A program made the position numbers and the translations under genes. From Mesorhizobium prunaredense (GTDB lineage Bacteria; Pseudomonadota; Alphaproteobacteria; Rhizobiales; Rhizobiaceae): DNA of 64,000 bases. Below, in pieces: positions 55,669 to 64,000 of the stretch. The notes under the pieces are model-generated. The model saw only the letters and a list, made by a program, of their open reading frames with translations, did not search any database and had not been told where the DNA came from. The stretch spans positions 47,410 through 111,409 of the forward strand of contig NZ_FTPD01000021.1 of NCBI RefSeq assembly GCF_900156895.1. Reading direction: 5' to 3'. Every line of letters starts with the position of its first letter. Positions within the stretch are counted from its first letter, which is position 1.

Positions 55669-55670
55669 CC

Positions 55671-56183
55671 GTGACATCCCGAATGGTGAAATCCCCAACG
55701 GCAAAATCCTGGTTGCCCTACGTCCTGCTGGTCGCCGCCGCGGTAACGCTCGACCAGTGGGTGAAATATCTGGTCGAGACCGGCCTCCCTTTTCAGGAAA
55801 AGGTCGATCTTGTCCCGTTCCTGGCATTGTATCGCACCTACAACACCGGCATTGCCTTCTCGATGTTTTCGTCCTTCGGCGACACCGGCCTGGTGGTCAT
55901 CGCCGCTTTCGTCGTCGCTTTCGTGCTCTATCTCGCGGCCCGCACTCCGCCCAGCCACGTGCTTACCCGCATCGGCTTTGCGCTGATCGTCGGCGGCGCG
56001 CTCGGCAATCTGTTCGACCGCGTTACCTATGGTCACGTGATCGACTACATCCTGTTTCACACCCCAGTATGGTCCTTCGCCATCTTCAACCTCGCCGACG
56101 CCTTCATCGCTGTCGGCGCGGTGGTTGTCGTCCTCGACGAACTCATCGGTTGGCGGCGCGAGGCCAAGCCCTCAAGCGATTGA
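55671..56183 (+). CDS. lspA: Signal peptidase II (lipoprotein signal peptidase)
   Basis: 170 residues from GTG 55671. Four membrane segments; the two catalytic aspartates are in GNLFDRVTYGHVIDYI and IFNLADAFIAVG. It cleaves the signal of lipoproteins in the inner membrane. It lies 2 nt after the preceding methyltransferase stop. Confidence 0.95.
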   Translation: MTSRMVKSPTAKSWLPYVLLVAAAVTLDQWVKYLVETGLPFQEKVDLVPFLALYRTYNTGIAFSMFSSFGDTGLVVIAAFVVAFVLYLAARTPPSHVLTRIGFALIVGGALGNLFDRVTYGHVIDYILFHTPVWSFAIFNLADAFIAVGAVVVVLDELIGWRREAKPSSD

Positions 56184-56236
56184 CCTCGCCTTCTGCCGCC
56201 ATACAGTGTCCCATTCAAGAAGCCCGAGGAGAAGAC

Positions 56237-57226
56237 ATGCCCGAAACCTTCAAAGCCATCCTCGTTTCGCGCGACGCCGAGAAGAAGCAGTCGGTCACGA
56301 TCACCGACCTCAGCGAAGCCGACCTGATGGAAGGCGATGTCACCGTCGCCGTCGAGGCGACGACGGTGAACTACAAGGACGGCCTCGCCATATCCGGCAA
56401 AGCGCCGGTGATCCGCCGCTGGCCGCTGGTGCCGGGCATTGACTTCGCCGGCACCGTCATCTCGTCTTCCCATGCCGACTGGCGCACGGGGGACAAGGTC
56501 ATATTGAACGGCTGGGGCGTCGGCGAAACGCATTTTGGCGCCTATGCCGAGCGCGCCCGTGTCAAGGGCGACTGGCTGGTGCCGCTGCCCCAGGGCATGA
56601 GCCCGCATGATGCGATGGCGGTCGGCACGGCAGGTTACACCGCCATGCTTTGCGTCATCGCGCTGGAACGGCACGGCATCGTGCCGGATCGCGGCCCCGT
56701 CGTGGTGACGGGCGCGGCCGGCGGCGTCGGCTCGGTCGCGGTTTCGATCCTGTCCAGCCTCGGCTATCACGTCGTCGCCTCGACCGGCCGCAGCGCTGAA
56801 AGTCCGTACCTGACCGACCTGGGTGCTTCGGAAGTGATTTCGCGCGACGAGCTTGCCCAGCCGGCAAAGCCGCTCGCCAAGGAACGCTGGGCCGGCGGCG
56901 TCGACGCGGTCGGCAGTCACACGCTGGCCAACGTCCTTTCGATGACCTCCTATGGCGGCGCCGTCGCCGCCTGCGGCCTGGCCGGCGGCATGGATCTGCC
57001 GACGAGCGTCGCCCCGTTCATCCTGCGCGGTGTTTGTCTGCTCGGCATCGATTCGGTGATGGCGCCAAAAACGGTCCGCATGGAGGCGTGGCGCCGCATC
57101 GGCACGGACCTCGACCTCCAGAAGCTCGCCAGCCTGTCCACGACCATTGGCTTCGATGGCATCATCGACGCCGCGCACGACATCGTCGAGGGCAAGATCC
57201 GCGGTCGCGTGGTGGTGGACATGTGA
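56237..57226 (+). CDS. acuI: AcuI/YhdH-type NADPH-dependent acrylyl-CoA reductase
   Basis: 329 residues. MDR-type oxidoreductase: VEATTVNYKDGLAISGKAPV, LVPGIDFAGTVISS, VVVTGAAGGVGSVAVSIL with the NADPH fold, ending IRGRVVVDM. AcuI reduces acryloyl-CoA to propanoyl-CoA. GAGGAG precedes ATG 56237. No dddL-type DMSP gene is nearby, so a detoxifying role is more likely. Confidence 0.9.
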   Translation: MPETFKAILVSRDAEKKQSVTITDLSEADLMEGDVTVAVEATTVNYKDGLAISGKAPVIRRWPLVPGIDFAGTVISSSHADWRTGDKVILNGWGVGETHFGAYAERARVKGDWLVPLPQGMSPHDAMAVGTAGYTAMLCVIALERHGIVPDRGPVVVTGAAGGVGSVAVSILSSLGYHVVASTGRSAESPYLTDLGASEVISRDELAQPAKPLAKERWAGGVDAVGSHTLANVLSMTSYGGAVAACGLAGGMDLPTSVAPFILRGVCLLGIDSVMAPKTVRMEAWRRIGTDLDLQKLASLSTTIGFDGIIDAAHDIVEGKIRGRVVVDM

Positions 57227-57336
57227 GATCTTCCTTCTCCGGTTTTTAGGAGCGGAGAGGCAAAAACCACGCGACCGCTAAAATTCGAACGATCCGCCGC
57301 AATTTTCCATAATCTCTGTCTGGCAAGGGTTTCCGT

Positions 57337-59622
57337 ATGGTAATGGAATCCGGCATCAGACAAACGCAGAGCGCCGAAAGCGTCGACGGGATCGGCCCGG
57401 AGGCGCCAAGCCGGCAGCATATCGCGGCGCCGCCACTGGCGCCTGAATTGCCCGCCGCCAATCGCGAAGGCCTGCCGTTCCTGATGCTCGTCGCCATCGT
57501 CGTGCTGGCAGGCCTGTCGCATCTGACCGGCGCGCCGATCTTCATCACCGTCGGCCTTTTGGCGACTGGCATGGCAGGCCTTGCCGTGCATCTGCGTGCC
57601 AGGCGCAAGCAGCGTCGCACGGTTGCCCTGCTTGGCGAGACCGCAGCGCGCAGCCGCGCCGAGGTTGAGAGCCTGGCCGACCGCGTGTGGGAGATGCAGG
57701 AGAGCGAGGAACGCTTTCGCGGGCTGATCGACGCGCTTGGCGATCTCGTCATCCATCGCGACCGTGACGGCCACATCGTCTATGCCAACAAGGTTTTCGC
57801 CGAACTTGTCGGAGCCGACCAGCGCGACCTTGCCGGCAGGGCCCTGGCCGACCTCGGCATCGACGTCGGCATCGTTCCCGATGCCGCTTTTTCCGACCAT
57901 GAATGCCTGAGCTCCACCGACGTCGTCATTAGCACACCGAGCGGCCCGCGCTGGTTCTCATGGATCGAACTGTCCGTGCGCGACAAGGAGAGCGGTGCTG
58001 TCTCGCATCGCGCCATCGCCCGCGACATTACCGCACGCAAGCACGCCGAAACGTCGCTGATCACCGCCCGCGAGCGAGCCGAATACGCAAGCCAGGCCAA
58101 ATCGCGCTTCCTCGCCACCGTCAGCCACGAGATCCGCACGCCGATGAACGGCATCATGGGCATGGCCAAGCTGCTGGCGGACACCGGGCTCTCGCCGCAA
58201 CAACGGACCTATGTCGGCGCCATCTCGACCTCGGCCAGCGCGCTGCTGGCGCTGATCGAGGACCTGCTCGACTATTCCAAGATCGAGGCCGGCCGCTTCG
58301 ATCCCGAACCGCAGCCAATGTCGGTGCGCGAGATCGCCGACAACATCGTAGAACTCCTGGCGGCGCGAGCCTTCGCCAAGAATATCGGCCTTGGCTGCCA
58401 TGTCGAACCCGACGTGCCGCAGATGATATCAGCCGATCCTGGAAGAGTGAGGCAGGTGCTGCTCAACCTCATCGGCAACGCCATCAAGTTCACCGACAGC
58501 GGCGGCGTGTTGGTGAGCATCGCTCGTGCCCGCACCGAAACCACCGACCGCATATGCTTCACCGTCGCCGACACCGGTCCCGGCCTGCACGAGGACGACT
58601 TGGAGCGCATCTTCGAGGAATTCGAACAGGCTGACGGCACCTCGACCCGTGCGCATGGCGGTGCCGGGCTCGGTCTTGCCATCTCCAGGCGCCTGGTGAT
58701 CGCCATGGGCGGCACGATCTCGGTTTCGAGCCAGCTCGGCCAGGGTTCGGAATTCGTCTTCGAAATCCCTGCAATATCGGCCACCGAACCGCCGCAGAGC
58801 CGACAGGATGCGCTGTCAGGGCGGCGCGCCGTGATCCTGTCGAAGAACGCCATCGAGGCCGACGCCATCGCCCGCACCATCCGCGCCAATGGCGGCAAGG
58901 TCGATCTGGCCGCAACCGCCGCCCAGGCAGCGTCCTTCGCCGAAGGCTGCCACGTGCTTTTGGTCGATGCAGCCATGGAGGAAGGCGACGGCAGGTTGCT
59001 CAAGCGCCTTCGCCAGAGTGGCTTTGCCGATTGCGAGGCGATCACACTGATCGCGCCGACCGACCGCGGCATGCTGGGCGAGTTCCGCGCCAGTGGCTAC
59101 GCCACCTTTCTGGCAAGGCCGGTGCGTGGCGAAACATTGCTTCGCGTGCTTTTGACCAGCAGCGTGCCTGCCCTCAGCCCGCAGCCGGAAAAGCGCGGCG
59201 CACCATCGGCCGGCGCCATTGGCAGCCGGCGGCGGGGCCTGTCCGTGCTGATCGCCGAGGATAACGACATCAACGCCATGCTTGCCCGCGCCACGCTGCT
59301 GAAGGCCGGGCATCGCGTGAAACTGGTCGGCAACGGCAAGGCCGCCGTCGAGGCCATCACCGGCACCGACCACAAGTACCGCTTCGACGTGGTGCTGATG
59401 GACCTGCACATGCCTGTCATGGACGGGCTGGACGCCATCGCCGCCATCCGCCGGCACGAAGAGGAAACCGCCGTGCCGCCGGTTCCGATCATGGTGCTAT
59501 CGGCGGACAGTCAGGAAACGACCCGCCACGCAGTGCTCGCCCATGGCGCCAGCGGCTTCGTCACCAAGCCGCTCGACCCCGACGCGCTGGTCCATGCGGT
59601 CGAGGGCCACGTCGCCGCGTGA
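57337..59622 (+). CDS. Hybrid sensor histidine kinase with PAS and two receiver-like domains
   Basis: 761 residues. Order: two membrane segments (residues 48-85, [16 protein letters not shown]), PAS domain (about 125-235, [16 protein letters not shown]), HisKA with phosphorylated H264 ([20 protein letters not shown]), HATPase ([29 protein letters not shown]), a degenerate receiver (about 485-610, [12 protein letters not shown], last Lys replaced in FLARPVRG), and a full receiver ([38 protein letters not shown]). No separate partner regulator is nearby. Confidence 0.9.
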   Translation: MVMESGIRQTQSAESVDGIGPEAPSRQHIAAPPLAPELPAANREGLPFLMLVAIVVLAGLSHLTGAPIFITVGLLATGMAGLAVHLRARRKQRRTVALLGETAARSRAEVESLADRVWEMQESEERFRGLIDALGDLVIHRDRDGHIVYANKVFAELVGADQRDLAGRALADLGIDVGIVPDAAFSDHECLSSTDVVISTPSGPRWFSWIELSVRDKESGAVSHRAIARDITARKHAETSLITARERAEYASQAKSRFLATVSHEIRTPMNGIMGMAKLLADTGLSPQQRTYVGAISTSASALLALIEDLLDYSKIEAGRFDPEPQPMSVREIADNIVELLAARAFAKNIGLGCHVEPDVPQMISADPGRVRQVLLNLIGNAIKFTDSGGVLVSIARARTETTDRICFTVADTGPGLHEDDLERIFEEFEQADGTSTRAHGGAGLGLAISRRLVIAMGGTISVSSQLGQGSEFVFEIPAISATEPPQSRQDALSGRRAVILSKNAIEADAIARTIRANGGKVDLAATAAQAASFAEGCHVLLVDAAMEEGDGRLLKRLRQSGFADCEAITLIAPTDRGMLGEFRASGYATFLARPVRGETLLRVLLTSSVPALSPQPEKRGAPSAGAIGSRRRGLSVLIAEDNDINAMLARATLLKAGHRVKLVGNGKAAVEAITGTDHKYRFDVVLMDLHMPVMDGLDAIAAIRRHEEETAVPPVPIMVLSADSQETTRHAVLAHGASGFVTKPLDPDALVHAVEGHVAA

Positions 59623-59786
59623 CCAGCGCGCTGTCCTTCCTGGCAAACCTGCAGACCATAGCCGGTTGAAGGGTTACCCAGCCGACGAAGGATTGCCCGC
59701 AGCGCCGTATCACGGTACTGTCACAATCCTGTTGCACCTACGCCGTATCCCCGTGCCAAGAGGGATGGCTCGAAGGAGAATCACTC

Positions 59787-60674
59787 GTGCATACAGTTAT
59801 GCCGGAATGTGACGCTCGGCCGAACGCCAGGGGTGCTTTGCTCACCGGGCGCAACGTCGATGCTGTCATAAAAGGCGAAGCGCTTGGCCGTATCGGCAAC
59901 CTCGAAGTGCGGCTCGCACGCAACGAGGCCGAGATCGCCGCCGCGCAGGAAGTGCGCTACCGGGTGTTCTATGACGAGCTCGGCGCCAGGAAAACCCTGT
60001 TTCAGGTGCAGGACCGCCGCGACGCCGACCATTTTGATCCGCTCTGTGATCATCTGCTCGTCTTCGACACCTCGCTGTCCGGTCCCGAGCATCGCCGCAT
60101 TGTCGGCACCTACCGCCTGTTGCGGCAGGAAATCGCGGCAGCGGCCGGCGGCTTCTATTCCGAGGGCGAGTTTGAGCTGACCAATCTTATCGCCCGCCAC
60201 CCCGGCCAGCGTTTCCTCGAGCTCGGCCGCTCCTGCGTCTTGCCGGAATACCGCTCGAAGCGCACCATCGAGGCGCTCTGGCAAGGTATTTGGGCCTATA
60301 TCAACCATTATGGGATCGGCGTGATGACCGGTTGCGCCTCGTTCCCCGGCACCGTGCCAGCGGCGCACGCCGAAGCGCTGACCTATCTCGCCCATCACTG
60401 CCGGACGAAATCGGCCTGGGACGTGCGCGCGGTCGCCGGGCGCTACTGCTCCATGGATTTGATGCCGATCGAGGCGGTCAACGCCAAGGCCGCGATCGCG
60501 GCGATGCCGCCGCTGGTCAAGGGCTATCTGCGCGTCGGCGCGCGGATCGGCGACGGCTGCGTCATTGACCGCGAATTCTCGACCGTCGACGTGTTCGTGG
60601 TGATGCCCGTCAAGGAGATCGGCGCCCGCTACGTCAATTATTATGGCGGGGAAGCCCAGCGCTTCGCCGCCTGA
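59787..60674 (+). CDS. olsB: OlsB-type ornithine N-acyltransferase
   Basis: 295 residues. OlsB transfers a hydroxy-fatty acyl group from acyl carrier protein to ornithine in ornithine-lipid synthesis. VRYRVFYDELGARKTLFQVQ, ELGRSCVLPEYRSKRTIEAL, GVMTGCASFPGT fit the GNAT-like hemolysin/OlsB family. GTG 59787 follows GAAGGAG. An olsA gene is not in the window. Confidence 0.85.
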   Translation: MHTVMPECDARPNARGALLTGRNVDAVIKGEALGRIGNLEVRLARNEAEIAAAQEVRYRVFYDELGARKTLFQVQDRRDADHFDPLCDHLLVFDTSLSGPEHRRIVGTYRLLRQEIAAAAGGFYSEGEFELTNLIARHPGQRFLELGRSCVLPEYRSKRTIEALWQGIWAYINHYGIGVMTGCASFPGTVPAAHAEALTYLAHHCRTKSAWDVRAVAGRYCSMDLMPIEAVNAKAAIAAMPPLVKGYLRVGARIGDGCVIDREFSTVDVFVVMPVKEIGARYVNYYGGEAQRFAA

Positions 60675-60683
60675 GATTCCAGG

Positions 60684-60775
60684 GAGTAGCGAAAAGGAAG
60701 TAGCGAGTAGCGGGAGTTCCGCCAACTCGCAGCGGATTGTTGCCCCTATTCGCTACTCACTATTGCTACTCCTTC
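60684..60775. repeat. Degenerate inverted GAGTAGCG-type repeats
   Basis: GAGTAGCGAAAAGGAAGTAGCGAGTAGCGGGAG (two parts: AAGTAGCGAGTAGCGGGAG and GGAGTAGCGAAAA) is answered by the inverted CCCCTATTCGCTACTCACTA and CTATTGCTACTCC downstream. Same design as the pair at 53030, but less regular. It lies between convergent olsB and the channel gene. Confidence 0.7.
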
Positions 60776-60779
60776 TCCT

Positions 60780-61412
60780 TCACGGAATATCTTCCGGCCG
60801 CCGACCAGGCCTGCTCTTGTAGGACGGAAAAGCCCAGCCGAATTTGAGCGCGCCGCCACGCACGCAGAAAGCGGCCATGAAGCCTGCCAGACCCGAGGCG
60901 AGCGGGGGCAGCCCGGCGAAATCGCCAAGCGTGTAGAGAGTGGCGCCCGCAAGTGCTGCGGTAACGTAGATCTCCGGTCTCAACAGCACTGAAGGCTCCC
61001 CGGTCAACAGATCGCGAAGAATGCCGCCAAGGGTGGCGGTGAGCATGCCGGTAACGATCGAAACCGCCGGCGAGCCGGTGATCGCCAGCCCCTTGGCCGC
61101 GCCCATCACCGAAAAGGCGGCAAGGCCGATGGCGTCGAGCCAGAGCAGCAATTTGTAGCGGGATTCGACACGGTGTGCGCTGAAGAAGACCAAGACCGCC
61201 ACCGCCGCACAGATCAGCACATAGTCGCGGTTTCCGACCCAGAACACCGGCACGTTGAGGATGACGTCGCGAAACGTGCCGCCACCGATGCCGGCGACGC
61301 TGGCCAGGAATAGGTAACCGATAATGTCGAGTTGCTTGCGCGAGGCGGCCAGCGCACCGGTCGCCGCGAAGACGGCGACACCGGCATAGTCGAGAAGCTC
61401 AATCGGGTTCAT
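60780..61412 (-). CDS. TRIC-type (UPF0126) cation channel family protein
   Basis: 210 residues from ATG 61412, seven membrane helices arranged as two homologous halves: each has a glycine-rich arginine motif, ASVAGIGGGTFRDVILNVPV and GMLTATLGGILRDLLTGEPS. The fold is the trimeric intracellular cation (TRIC) channel. Role in bacteria not settled. The N-terminal 32 residues of the open frame before this ATG are not family-like. Confidence 0.88.
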   Translation of the reverse strand: MNPIELLDYAGVAVFAATGALAASRKQLDIIGYLFLASVAGIGGGTFRDVILNVPVFWVGNRDYVLICAAVAVLVFFSAHRVESRYKLLLWLDAIGLAAFSVMGAAKGLAITGSPAVSIVTGMLTATLGGILRDLLTGEPSVLLRPEIYVTAALAGATLYTLGDFAGLPPLASGLAGFMAAFCVRGGALKFGWAFPSYKSRPGRRPEDIP

Positions 61413-61488
61413 GAGGCGAATAATGAAATAGTGAGTGGGGAATAGCGAGTGGCTCCCGCGAAACCGGATTGACTCAAAACGAATTAAA

Positions 61489-61507
61489 TGATTGAATAGT
61501 TCAATCA
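61489..61507. promoter_or_regulatory. TetR operator palindrome
   Basis: TGATTGAA-TAG-TTCAATCA is a perfect 8-bp-arm palindrome with a 3-bp spacer, 19 bp before the TetR start. A size and symmetry that suit a TetR dimer, so autoregulation is likely. Confidence 0.75.
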
Positions 61508-61526
61508 ATTATTTGTCTGGACGTCT

Positions 61527-62135
61527 ATGTCCCCTCGCCGCTACAGCATGGGATCCCGGAATGCCGCCATCGCCAAGACGAGGCAGCGCATTCTCGACGC
61601 CACAATCAAGCTGCACACCCAGCATGGCATCTTTGGCACCACCTGGAAGGACATCGCTACGGAAGCCGATGTCGCCATTGGCACCGTCTACAAGCATTTT
61701 CCTACCCTGGATGACCTGGTGCCTGCGTGCGGCGAATTGCTGATGGAGCGCCTGCGTCCTCCGTCGCCCGAAGCCGTGACGGAGATAATCGGCGGGGCGA
61801 CGGATCCTAAGGAACGGTTGCGCCGGGTCGCGAACGAGTTGTTCGCCTTCTACCACCGTGGCGGACGGCATCTCGAAAGCGACCTGCGCGAGCGGGAGCT
61901 TCCAGCCATGCGGGAATGGGAAGAATACCTGCGGAACATGGTGGCCGGATTCGTGCGAGAGGCGCTGGCGGAGCGTCCCGGCGATGATGTCGTCCAGGCA
62001 ATCAGCTTCCTGTTCGACTTTCCGACGTTCAAAGCAATGCGGATACGCGGCATGACGGTGGATCTCGCTGCCGAAATGGCAACGGCAATGGCGCTCTGCT
62101 GGCTCAAGGGCAAAGGCCGGACGAGCACGGACTGA
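61527..62135 (+). CDS. TetR-family transcriptional regulator
   Basis: 202 residues. Helix-turn-helix ILDATIKLHTQHGIFGTTWK then DIATEADVAIGTVYKHFPTL; the C-terminal helical part (HLESDLRERELPAMREWEEY) is the effector domain. ATG 61527 was chosen; a second ATG is seven codons later. It lies upstream of the joined monooxygenase-cupin ORF, which it probably controls. Confidence 0.9.
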   Translation: MSPRRYSMGSRNAAIAKTRQRILDATIKLHTQHGIFGTTWKDIATEADVAIGTVYKHFPTLDDLVPACGELLMERLRPPSPEAVTEIIGGATDPKERLRRVANELFAFYHRGGRHLESDLRERELPAMREWEEYLRNMVAGFVREALAERPGDDVVQAISFLFDFPTFKAMRIRGMTVDLAAEMATAMALCWLKGKGRTSTD

Positions 62136-62193
62136 ATGAACAGAATGCGGGAGGCAGACAAGGGCCAAGGCCAGATAGCAAAGGGAGGAAGTC

Positions 62194-62961
62194 ATGGATA
62201 CGAAAGTCGTTGAAGTCACCGAATTTGCATTGAAGCCCGGAACCACCGAGCAGATGTTCCTGCAGACCAGGGATGAAATGAATGACGAGGTGCGGAAGCT
62301 CAAGGGTTTCCTCAATCGTCGTCTCCTCAAATCCGAGGGAGGCTGGAAGGAGATATTCGAATGGACGGATATGGACAGCGCCAAGGCGGCTGGCGAGGGC
62401 TGGTCCACTCTGCCGGGCATCAAAAACTATTGCTCGATGGTGAATTCCGCCTCGATCAAGGTCAGCTACCATTCTGTGGTGGCCGAAGCTGACAGGAGAG
62501 TCCTTCGTGCCTTTTGCAGTCACGCTTTGGAAGGAGAGGCGCGCTGGTGGCTTGGCTCGCTGGCGGTGATCAAGGCGACAGCGGCCCAGACTGCGGGCCA
62601 GTTCACGCTGGTCGAAGTGCTCGAGAACGAAGGCGAGGCGCCGCTGCATGTGCACCATCGCGAGGACGAATCATTTCAGGTGATGGAAGGCGAGATCGAG
62701 TTCGAGATCGGGGACACCAAGATCCTGGCTGGGCCCGGTTCGTTTCTCTTTGCGCCACGCGATGTGCCGCACCGCTATACGGTCAAGCGTGGGCCGGCCC
62801 GGATGCTGTTCCTCTTCACGCCCGCTGGTTTCGAGGAGCTTGTGAGGGCGACCAGTGTGCCTGCCGATGACTGGCGCGTCCCTCCGGCCGGCGAAGGAAT
62901 GCCGGACATGGAGATATTTCCCGATGTGGTCAGGCGCTATGGTTGCGAATTGCTTGGCTGA
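62194..62961 (+). CDS. Antibiotic-biosynthesis-monooxygenase-like and cupin domains in one ORF
   Basis: 255 residues. Residues 1-100 (VVEVTEFALKPGTTEQMFLQ, MNDEVRKLKGFLNRRLLKSE) form a ferredoxin-like ABM-type domain. Residues 120-230 form a cupin (FTLVEVLENEGEAPLHVHHR, EDESFQVMEGEIEFEIGD, GSFLFAPRDVPHRY). The join is suspicious: a GTG (62507) with CAGGAGA upstream starts PFAVTLWK in another frame, which would be a natural cupin start if one G is missing near 62533. AAAGGGAGG precedes the first ATG. Confidence 0.75.
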   Translation: MDTKVVEVTEFALKPGTTEQMFLQTRDEMNDEVRKLKGFLNRRLLKSEGGWKEIFEWTDMDSAKAAGEGWSTLPGIKNYCSMVNSASIKVSYHSVVAEADRRVLRAFCSHALEGEARWWLGSLAVIKATAAQTAGQFTLVEVLENEGEAPLHVHHREDESFQVMEGEIEFEIGDTKILAGPGSFLFAPRDVPHRYTVKRGPARMLFLFTPAGFEELVRATSVPADDWRVPPAGEGMPDMEIFPDVVRRYGCELLG

Positions 62962-63053
62962 GGACATGGCAAGCGCTGCACGGCAAAGTGACGGCGGACT
63001 GATTGATCGTCCCACGAATCGGATAGGTTTCGGGGGACGATCACACCTCAAGT

Positions 63054-63080
63054 TTGGGACTGTCAGGAATTCTGTGCGCG
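63054..63080. repeat. Probable right end of the IS256 element
   Basis: TTGGGACTGTCAGGAATTCTGTGCG lies 13 nt outside the transposase stop. GGGACTGTC-type ends are seen in IS256-family elements. The other end lies outside the window, so neither the inverted repeat nor the target duplication can be verified. Confidence 0.45.
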
Positions 63081-63092
63081 AGGCCGTTTTCG

Positions 63093-64000
63093 TCATTGGC
63101 TGACGAACCTTTCGCCGAAGACGACGGCGAACTGGGTTTTGGCCTCGAACCACTCGCGCGGCGGTCGTTTCCAATCCTCGGCGGCGTGGTTCAGGACCAG
63201 ATATAACAGTTTCATTGCCGCGTCGTCATTGGGGAAATGGCCTCGGGTGCGAACGGCGCGGCGCAGTTTCGAGTTAAGCGCCTCGATCGCGTTCGTGGTG
63301 TAGATGATCCGGCGCACGCTTTCGGGGAAGGCGAAGAACGGTACCACGTGTTGCCAGTTGCGCCGCCAGCTCTGGGTGATCGCCGGATACCGCTGGCCCC
63401 AGTAGCCGGCCTCGAATTCCTCCAGGGCCTTCATGCCGGCTTCGGCATCCTTTGCCCGGTAGATCGCGCGCAGCGCCGGCACGACCGACTTACGATCCTT
63501 CCACGACACGAACTCCAGCGAATGGCGGATCAGATGCACGATGCAGGTTTGGACCACGGTCTGGGGGAAGACGGCGTTGATCGCCTCGGGGAAGCCCTTC
63601 AGGCCGTCGACGACGGCGATCAGGACGTCGGCGACGCCACGGCTCTTCAGTTCGTTCATGACGCGCAGCCAGAACTTGGCGCCCTCGGTCTGCTCGATCC
63701 AAATGCCGAGGATCTCCTTCGTGCCGTCCGGCAGGATGCCGAGCGCGATGTAGACGGCCTTGTTGCGCACGAAGCCCTCGTCCCTGATCTTGACGCGGAT
63801 CGCATCGAAGAAGACGAGCGGATAGACCGCATCCAGCGGGCGGTTCTGCCATTCGGCCACTTCCTCCAGGACGGCGTCGGTGACGGCCGAAATCAGGTCC
63901 GGCGACACGTCGATGCCGTAGAGCTCCTCCAGATGGCCGCGGATCTCGCGCACCGTCATGCCGCGCGCGTACATGGAGATGATCTTGTCGTCGAAATCGG
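63093..64000 (-). CDS. IS256-family transposase (5' end off window)
   Basis: The visible part starts with DFDDKIISMYARGMTVREIR, typical of IS256 residues 100-120, and continues for about 300 residues to FGERFVSQ. Catalytic motifs: YPLVFFDAIRVKIRDEG (D), LIAVVDGLKGFPEAINAVFP (D), TTNAIEALNSKLRRAVRTRG (E). HLIRHSLEFVSWKDRK lies between. Nothing in the visible part is broken, so the insertion sequence may be active. It is a second mobile element at the opposite edge of the window. Confidence 0.93.
   Translation of the reverse strand, partial: DFDDKIISMYARGMTVREIRGHLEELYGIDVSPDLISAVTDAVLEEVAEWQNRPLDAVYPLVFFDAIRVKIRDEGFVRNKAVYIALGILPDGTKEILGIWIEQTEGAKFWLRVMNELKSRGVADVLIAVVDGLKGFPEAINAVFPQTVVQTCIVHLIRHSLEFVSWKDRKSVVPALRAIYRAKDAEAGMKALEEFEAGYWGQRYPAITQSWRRNWQHVVPFFAFPESVRRIIYTTNAIEALNSKLRRAVRTRGHFPNDDAAMKLLYLVLNHAAEDWKRPPREWFEAKTQFAVVFGERFVSQ

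Noticed and set aside
62962..63053. Extra small gene before the IS256 end
   Set aside because: No ribosome site or motif; it is probably just the flank of the insertion.

Overview
The window looks like a chromosomal segment of an alphaproteobacterium of the order Hyphomicrobiales, most likely Mesorhizobium. The reasons are high GC content, the lptC-lptA-lptB-rpoN-hpf-ptsN gene order, an OlsB-type ornithine-lipid acyltransferase, several DUF3606/DUF982/DUF1150/DUF2244 genes typical of rhizobia, and many short palindromic repeats of the kind scattered through rhizobial genomes. The assignment is an inference from gene content; no marker such as 16S rRNA is present, and I saw no tRNA, rRNA or CRISPR array.

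Layout. 1-2821: one uninterrupted minus-strand reading frame running off the left edge, joining a RecB/Cas4-like plus RNase H-like nuclease (TM0106 type) to an IS66-like DDE transposase. This is the most unusual object in the window. 3.4-9.2 kb: accessory genes with dispersed repeats (cyclopropane-fatty-acid synthase, secreted ClpP-fold protein, lipoprotein, LigD-type DNA ligase with a probable N-terminal frameshift, DUF3606 protein, NTF2-like secreted protein). 9.5-12.9 kb: LysR regulator divergent from an SDR/carboxymuconolactone-decarboxylase/Atu4866-like operon, then an NYN-LOTUS protein. 13.0-14.4 kb: small rhizobial proteins and a tandem 60-bp palindromic repeat. 14.5-17.8 kb: glycosyltransferase, methyltransferase and polytopic membrane protein. 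18.1-26.4 kb: a complete kdpFABCDE potassium-uptake operon with two extra small membrane ORFs. 26.4-27.6 kb: a scar with an IS5-type transposase remnant and a decapitated HlyD-type gene.

28.8-35.1 kb: a catabolic unit of tripartite tricarboxylate transporter (tctCBA), type III CoA-transferase and citryl-CoA-lyase-like protein, divergent from an IclR regulator. 35-44 kb: nth, an Ada-like alkyl transferase, ribokinase, amidase, LysE exporter, nucleoside hydrolase and Hsp20. 44.6-49.9 kb: envelope and sigma-54 core cluster. 50.2-60.7 kb: sppA, ihfB, lapA, ornithine-cyclodeaminase-like gene, two RNA methyltransferases, lspA, acuI, a hybrid histidine kinase and olsB. 60.8-63 kb: TRIC-type channel and a TetR regulator with a clear palindromic operator next to a joined monooxygenase-cupin ORF. 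63.05-64 kb: an IS256-family insertion sequence running off the right edge.

The two window ends and the 26.5 kb scar are mobile DNA; most of the rest is ordinary chromosome. Translations for the left-edge gene and the two small kdp ORFs were made by hand from the sequence.
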